NCBI RefSeq assembly: GCF_921293095.1
Contig: NC_060246.1
Location: 91,447,030 to 91,511,029, forward strand
Direction: 5' to 3'
Source of the DNA: Ischnura elegans
Taxonomy: Eukaryota; Arthropoda; Insecta; Odonata; Coenagrionidae
DNA length: 64,000 nucleotides
The translations under genes were made by a program, and so were the position numbers. Below are positions 56,860 to 64,000 of the stretch, one piece after another. Each line of letters starts with the position of its first letter. Within the stretch, counting starts at the first letter, position 1. A model generated the notes under the pieces. It was not told the DNA's origin. It saw only the letters and a list, made by a program, of their open reading frames with translations, and made no database searches.

Positions 56860-57420
56860 TACTCAATAGATTGCACTAAAATAAACTGTAAATGAAAGAG
56901 AGTTTATGTATGCGTTTCCGAAATGTCATCAAACTATCTCTTCCTCACATCAACCATTTTTAACGGGCTTTGTATGAACAAAGGTACGCTTTTTGACGCT
57001 CGTAAAACGGTAGCTCCATTTTGAAATCTATTTTCTCAAGGGTGAGAGTATTAACAGGACAGATCATACATTGAAAAAAACGGCCTATTATCAGTGTTTG
57101 CCACAAATAAAAACTTATAGTAATGGCATTTGCGCTAAAATTGTTGGTATAAGAAAACTCCGATATTTTAGTTATTTTACGTTAATTTCTCAAGCTATCT
57201 TATCAAGAGTGGGTGTGTTTAAATGACACCTTATGCATAGAAGAAACCATGCTTAAAATATATAGTCCACATAAGAACTTGTAGTCATTTTGTTAGCGCT
57301 AAAAATTATATGCTAAAGAAAACTCCACCATTTTAGTTATTTTAAGACTTTTTAACACTTTAAAATAACTGTCGGCAACATAATGCTAGTGTTGTGCATT
57401 TGACCACTTATGGCATGTCC
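56860..57420. repeat. Degenerate tandem repeat, period about 160-170 bp
   Basis: Units around 56985-57110, 57140-57290 and 57300-57410 share ACTCC(G/A)..ATTTTAGTTATTTTA, GCGCTAAAA, CTTATAGTAAT / CTTGTAGTCAT and a GAGTGGGTG/GTGAGAG-type spacer. Identity is low, so the unit is old. Confidence 0.45.
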
Positions 57421-57489
57421 ATTTTTTTGAGTAGATAAAACTCAGCGGCAACGGGCAGGCTTGAGGGATAGACTACGTGGTTGATTTGC

Positions 57490-57790
57490 CCGCATCCCCC
57501 TAGAGAGAGCAGTATGGGGGATGGAGAGAAGGCAGTGGGAAGGGGTCGTGTATGTATTCCATGAAGGATGACGCAAGGGGCGGTCGGCGTGGGAGGGGGC
57601 TCAGCGCAGGGCCGGCGGTGTGCGGCTGCTGTGCTTCATCCCATTGGCATCCAGGGCCGGCAAAAGATATTCCCGTTTGTCTTCGTCCCCAAAGTGGGAT
57701 TCCGTCATCCTCTCCGCGGCCACCGCACATAAAACCACTCCCCGTAGATCTGCTTTCCAACCGCGTTGCAGCCATTCCTCTTTCATAACA
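57490..57790. other. GC-rich island, function unknown
   Basis: A sharp rise in G+C and CpG within AT-rich DNA. Open frames exist on both strands (minus 57775-57500; plus 57552-57788), but none shows a domain, signal peptide or credible splice context. It could be a promoter-proximal island or a missed 5' exon of the claudin-like gene. Confidence 0.3.
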
Positions 57791-59849
57791 GGAACTCTTC
57801 CCTTTTCATTCCGTCCCTAGCACGTTTTACTTCTTGTTTTCCAAATGGAGTTAAGCTCGTGGTTTCTGACGGGGATAATGTTTTCATCCTTTTTTTATAC
57901 TTTCCCCGAGTTTTATTTTGTCGTCACAACTCTACCTCGAGGATTTAAAACAATATTTCCATCTCGTTATGACGTCTTGAAATTCTTGTTTAGAGAGATA
58001 CGACGCAGAATTAATTTTAAAGTCTCTGTATCTAATAATAAACATGCATTTACTTTCACTTTTAAGATGTATCATTCCATTTTTCCGCGGTATTCCTTAA
58101 GAGACAAATTTTATTAAGACAAACCAAGTAGGTAATAATTTATTTGTTGCTTTCATCTCGTATGAATAGGTCATATTAGTAATTATGGTGAGGGGTTCCA
58201 AATAGGATGTTAATATTTATCATGGATATGGTGTCAAATACGCTTACTTAATAGTATATATGAAGAGCATAAGATCGATTGATTTCAACAATACTTGGCA
58301 TATTATTTAATGAAAGTTTCAGCTGTTTCCATTTCTGTCAATCTTTGCAGTTAAAAAAAAAACAGTGGCATCAAAATTACATTCATGATATAGCCTTATA
58401 AGGATTATTTTGGCCATGACTTTCTGCTAGGCAGTGATATGAAGCCATTAGGAATACCGTTTAACAAAATATAAGAGACTTTTTAACGCAAGAGATGAGA
58501 ACAATATTTACACAACACCTACCGTTTATGTGGTTGTGGGGTGAATGAATCTCTCTCAGCATTCCAATCCATTGAGAATAATTAGTTAACTGGGAATTCG
58601 ATCTACTTCGCTCGGGAAAGAAATTTTTACGAAATTGCTTACGAAATTAAGAGACACTTACTAAACACACCTTAATTGCAAGGCAGCTAACCTCTATTTC
58701 TGGGAACAACAAGGAGTTTCATTCCCATTCGTGACTTTTGTCTACTCATAACTTTTGGGATCTCGGTATCTTGGGATCTTTACTAGACCTCATTGCATTA
58801 AAGTTACACGTTTCTCAAACATACTTTTACAATGCACACATTATAATTTTGCCGAGAAAATAACGACCGTATCCTGGCATCAGGGCAGTATTCTCTTGGG
58901 ATTAATTTCGAAATTTTCAAACCTGAATGCTGAAAATGCGTTGCTTGCTTTGTAGGTTCATTTTTCCCCGCCTGAAGCTTCATATTATCGCAGGGATCAA
59001 ATTCGGAATGTGATGGGATAACTTTTGTCCGTTTTTAATATAACATCGACATACAATGAGCTTCATTATCCTCTACGAAATGTAGAGGATGATGAAGTTC
59101 GTGATCATCCAAATGGGCCATTAAGGAACAGAATTTGGAGTTAAAAATGTTCGCTGTTAGGAGGGTTACACGATTCTTTTACCAAATTAAGATGTGTGTA
59201 CGGTTTTTCGCCTGTTAGTAACCATTCTACATATTATTTAAGAATACCACTATAATTTGATATGCCATTAACTTGGATGTAACAGAATTTTCACTAAGTA
59301 TCCAAAAGTCCCTGTAACTCAGATTATGGTAGAAGCTCAAATCGCGAGGTAAGTCAAACTTTGCCAGAGGTATTCAGTAATGCATTTTCATATTCATGAA
59401 TATTCATTTGAAAATTCAGTAAATTTGTAGGTGGTACTTGTCGATAACAAGAATTTTATTAGTTTATAAAAATAGATGATGGAAGATAACTTATTTAATT
59501 CAATTTTCGTTTCTAATATCTCGGACTAATATCGCGGCTTAATATAAGTAATATTACTATTAGGTTCTTGAATGCAATTACTACTGATGATAGTGCATCG
59601 CTTGCCACGGTTAAGAATCATTCTTACAACTTCGTGTTGTAGAACAATTATCATCTTATGTTATTCCTAGCCTACTGGAACTCATTCAGTGATTTTTTCG
59701 TCTAATGCATCATGTAAAGCGTATTCACTCAGTCAAATTATTTCTAATGAATCAGAATTTATCGCTCAATTATTTCTACTGATACAAAATAAACTACTGG
59801 TGGTGATTTGTTTATCGCAGTAAGTTCATATAAATTGACTGAAATAAAA
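57791..59849. other. AT-rich DNA, nothing recognised
   Basis: No exon, RNA gene or repeat is recognised; a short CTCTACGAAATGTAGAG hairpin lies at about 59073. Confidence 0.35.
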
Positions 59850-60990
59850 ACCTAATGTTAGCGTCAAATGTCGAACTCTTCTCTGACGCGACGCACTTGC
59901 TGAGAAAATATTACACTCCTGCTCAAGCAGCCGTGTTCTGACCTTTTTGGTGAAGTACATAGCAATTTTCAAAATTAATTCTTTGAAAAGTTATTCGATG
60001 AAACGAAAAAAATCGTATTATTTAAATGGTATTCAGATAAGACTTAAATATTGACATGTATCTCAATCATAAAAAAATACCTTTGAGAAAATACTGTTAC
60101 ATAATATAAAAAAAAGAGACAATAAAAAGTTGACATGATGTACAGTATACACCCTCCATAATTGGACGATGTGATTTGTAACTATAATCCGAGCATAGTT
60201 GGCAATGAAATCATCATCATCATCATTGCGTTCAACTACATTTAAAATGTTAAATGTCTTATCCATGAGATCGTAAAAAATTCATTTTCGAAAAATAACT
60301 TCTTACACGTTTTGCACAGATTCGCGGGTAAAAATGGTTACCGTTGTTATCCCCCATTAAAGTCCGACCATTATTTGCCTCTTTCTAAATTTTTAAGGTA
60401 TGCTATGTTTTAAAGGCTATGCTGTAAAAAATCTCACCCATTCTGATCCAAATCCAATGCGATAATTGGCTATGGCACTAGTAGCAGTCAATTTTATTTG
60501 TTTGTGAAATCATTTTTTACTGTTATCCGCTAAATCCTTATTCTTTTTGTGAAAAAGATTTCCTATTCCAAATTACACACAGAAGTTTCAAAAGTCGAAC
60601 TCTACTCGAGCAAAGGAGATATCCTCTTTTTCAAACCAAGGACCTATTTTCATTTACTTCACCCTTTTTTATGACATCGTACGAAAAATGAAACTTGGGG
60701 ACAAAGGAAACTTATCATAATTTATATAAATGGAAACATAATTATTTATTTCATTCAGCTCTTATTCCACACTCTGTTAAGTACTAATACACAGCGTGTA
60801 ATAGAAAACTAATGATAGTGTCAAATGTTAGGCCATAATTGTTAAGAGAGCCATTCACTCGTACTCAACCAGCCGTATTTGTCCTTTTTAGCGACGTATT
60901 ACTAATTTAAAACGAAGTTATCGCAACATTTAAATGGTATATTGGTAAGACTATTTATAATATTCGCATGTATCTTAAATATTTGCGTAA
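59850..60990 (+). repeat. Two diverged direct copies about 955 bp apart
   Basis: Copy 1 (about 59850-60070) and copy 2 (about 60805-60990) share AA(C)CTAATG(T/A)TAG(C/T)GTCAAA, CTC(A/G)..CAACCAGCCGT or variant, TTTAAATGGTAT, and ATTGACATGTATCT / ATTCGCATGTATCT. The alignment is interrupted and identity is moderate. Confidence 0.5.
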
Positions 60991-63768
60991 GACAAAAATT
61001 CAATATGAACGCCTGCTATCTGCAAATCACAAGAAGTCATCGCAAAAGTAGACAGGAAATGGCATTGCATAGATCATTTTAACTTTCCTTCATCCAAAAA
61101 CAGTTTTTCCCCGAAGATTCAACCTTACACAAAAGGTTCCTCGTAGCAATTGAATAGTATTAGATTCTGACCTCCTCATCAACCAGTTTATCAATATGGC
61201 CACGGGTAATTATTAAGAAACAAATTGATTTATCACCAAAATATTTTACTGGATTACTATAGACAGTCACAGGAGAAACTAAATTTCTAGCTAAATAAGG
61301 CAGTAAATATCTTCACAATTGTAAGCAAAAAGTTTTCTGCGCAGAAATTGGTAAAAAAAATAAGTCACAAAAATAGACCAGCTCCGCAGTATGGACGCGT
61401 GCAAACTCTGCGGATAACAAGGCCAAAAACTCAAAACTGGAAAATTAATGAGTGGAGATTTTTTTTCCTTTCATCCCTACCTCGGTGCCTATATATCGCA
61501 CCAGCAAATATAATGCGTAACTTGAGAGATCATGGCGAAGTCTCATTTTTACACGCACGCCAATTAAAGTCGCGCCTCGTAACTTTATCAGAGGGTTGAA
61601 CAAAACATCAGAGGAGGGTGGAAATGAGAAGCGAGGGCGGAGAGAGTTCATTCTGTGGGATTGCCTTTCGGCTCCCCTTCCCACCCCGACGCCTCCTGAA
61701 TAAGTGGAAGGGATGCGCAAGTATAGCGCGGCAGTCGTAAAATTCCCCCATGCAAAACCCCTTGCACGCCCCTTTCCCTCGTTATTCCTCCCATCCCTTG
61801 TTTCACAGTTGGTGCTCATTTCGCGACTAATCCTTTATAAACCGCCACGCTCTGGATGCAGTGCTACGCCAAGGAGACTGCTTTATGCGTGCCTACTCAT
61901 AACAGCCCTTACGTTTACAGTACTACGTAGCAAGATCGTGAAACATTTACGCTCGCCGTAGATCGATGAATACAAAATAGCAACGTGATTGTGAATATTT
62001 TTACTCACTATTCATGGAGCACACCGAGGTGTCGGAGGTTTTTACAATTTTTAAGGTTTTGAGTACACTATCACGGTCATTTAAAATGGCATATATCCTC
62101 GAAATCCGATGGGTGGCTGAATGAAGCAAAGTATTGCTAAAATACATGAAGATTTAAGAGATTTTCGTAAAACAATGAGAGAAGTCTTATGTATTCTATG
62201 AAACACTTCTATTGAAGTTGATTAGGTGAGGAAAAAATATTTGGGAGCACACATTTTCTTGCAATAGAGAAATCATGGTTAATATCACTATCCCAGTTTT
62301 GGTAACTTCGATGACCCTTTCAATAACTAAACTCGTATAAGTTGGCAAAATAAAAGATTCCACCACGAAATAGAAAGAAGTTGTTTTCTTGTATTATTAT
62401 ACTGTTTGTTTTAACAATATCATGTTCTGTTTACTGTTCTTTTATTGGTAAATAAATAAGTAAAACGGATGGAATCCAATGGATAAAATTAAGAAAAAGG
62501 CTTACACGGTTTTTCTATGAAACCAATAAATTTAATAACGAACTCAGAATTAGAAACTGTACACTCACTTAAATATGGGAAATAGAATTGATTGACAAAA
62601 TTTTAAAAATCTACCACGGAAAAAATTTTGTTCCGGCCGTTATTTCAAGTTAGGTCTGTTAACTTCTCCTCAGATCTACTGCCATATTATTTATTTCGTT
62701 CTGCAGGATTTTTATGACCTCGTCGCCGAAATGGGGCTATAAAATTAATAGCATAGATAAGGTATTACAAAGAAAATAATTATAATCATGGGAAATAATG
62801 AGTATTAATTCGAACCCTAAAATTACATTAAAAATTAATCTGAAATATATAGACTGGAATTTAATTACTTGAAAGAAGATTTCTCCCACTTTATTATATA
62901 TTTCAATAAATATAAAAAATAATATTATAAATTAATTACGAAGGAAAGAAATTTTAATACTTTTTTAAGATACTCCATAGATCCCATCAAACCTTAGAGA
63001 TGGATTTCCTAACATGATATTTAAGGTCATACCACCAAGAAAAAGGCTTCAAACTTGTCACTAAACAATAGGAGAAACAGAAAATATTGAATAAATCATT
63101 TCAAGGCATTAAATAAAATATAAATAATACGACCAAATTTTCGTTATAATAATAACTACTTTATTAGTAAATGCAAACTGAGTGGTTTGAGAGGCTTCTG
63201 GACACATAGCGAGTGATTCATTTCATTTCGCGCTTAGCATCACGATGACGTGTGGCGACCTTAAGGTGTGATTTTGCTCCCTCTCTAAATGTTACTCACC
63301 CCTAAAAACTTGCTTTCTAGCATTTTAGCATTCCCGAGGCTTAAGAGAGGGCGTATTTACTTCAAAATAGATTCTCTCGTCCCGAAATCATTCATCTTCC
63401 CCAACTCCACTCCTCTCTCATATATAGGCCCGGCCGCTATCCAAAACCGCGGATCCCATCCCGAGGGATGGCGTGTATCGGCATGCACTGGAGTCAATGA
63501 AGGGGCGGCCGTCCAATTTGGAGAGGTAGACTTCCAGGCTCGTCGGAACTACCGTTTCCCGCCATTGGTAATCACGGGAATGGGGAAAGAAACTCTCATT
63601 GATGAAGTGTAGTTTGGTATTTAGAGGAGGTGACTGTGGTCATTTGTGCCATGAGGGTAAGGGTGAAGAGAAACCTGGCATCGGATTTTGCGTACTAAGG
63701 GACCATATCAATGACCCTACTGACGGGCGGAGTACTATGCTTAAATTGTCATTCACACAGCAGTCAAG
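60991..63768. other. AT-rich DNA with two GC-richer patches, no gene recognised
   Basis: Patches at about 61480-61860 and 63340-63560 are GC-richer and contain short open frames on both strands, without recognisable domains. The remainder is AT-rich. Confidence 0.35.
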
Positions 63769-63873
63769 AAGTGATAGGACAGTCTCCGAAAATTCTCCGT
63801 CACCGCCGGAGTTCGAACTCGAGCACACTAGCTCGAAAACCAGAACATTAGGGACCACACCACCCTGATTTTC
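63769..63873 (-). mobile_element. Possible tRNA-derived SINE head
   Basis: On the minus strand GGTGGTGTGGTCCCTAATG resembles an A-box region. About 35 bp downstream GAGTTCGAACTCC resembles a B box (GTTCGAANTCC) with a short T-stem. Spacing fits a tRNA-like promoter, but no body or tail is identified. Confidence 0.4.
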
Positions 63874-64000
63874 CTCATTGATGAAGAGATCGTAGTTTTA
63901 GGGATAGAGTGGAATACACCTTATCAGCTGATTGTGAGTCTGAAATCTCGTTCAGAGGCAAAATATACGCATCAGTAACAATCGTTAAGGTGAACTATTC

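Noticed and set aside
1..64000. CRISPR array, operon structure or bacterial-type genes
   Set aside because: No spaced identical repeats or prokaryotic gene organisation; spliced eukaryotic genes and animal transposons dominate.

Overview
This is nuclear DNA from an animal, most likely an arthropod (probably an insect). It is AT-rich, with spliced genes, introns of 0.2-8 kb with GT-AG ends, a metazoan ubiquitin-conjugating gene of the UBE2O family, and a dense load of short non-autonomous DNA transposons. I cannot place the species from sequence alone.

Layout. (1) Positions 1-17441, plus strand: the 3' two thirds of a UBE2O orthologue. Nine exons (3263-14243) join in frame to 841 codons and carry the complete UBC catalytic fold. 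They are followed by a probable 3.2-kb 3' UTR. The last intron is swollen by two DNA transposons, one with a PIF/Harbinger-type MITE nested inside it. (2) 17442-25640: gene-free and repeat-rich, with hAT-type MITEs, a tRNA-derived SINE, a perfect 125-bp-arm palindrome, a 5'-truncated RTE-like LINE tail, and copies of an unnamed foldback repeat. (3) 25640-30145: a minus-strand gene with an N-terminal DUF4485-like domain (as in CEP112), about 44-residue internal repeats and one clear intron. It is interrupted by a frameshift and an in-frame stop, and lies next to inverted partial copies of itself. (4) 30146-43457: no gene found; MITEs, degenerate direct repeats and palindromes. (5) 43458-52691, minus strand: the last three exons of a claudin/PMP22-like four-transmembrane protein. 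(6) 52692-64000: no convincing exon; local repeats and a few GC-rich islands.

The three genes look unrelated in function: a cytosolic E2/E3 hybrid, a possibly centrosomal or ciliary DUF4485 protein, and a membrane tetraspan. The most unusual structure is the DUF4485 locus. A 761-bp piece of its coding region (28872-29632) recurs in inverted orientation at 25868-26629, and its 3' end recurs as a second inverted pair. A single read-through minus-strand transcript would therefore contain long sense and antisense segments able to fold into a hairpin. In addition, the inverted copies keep reading-frame positions that the main copy has lost.
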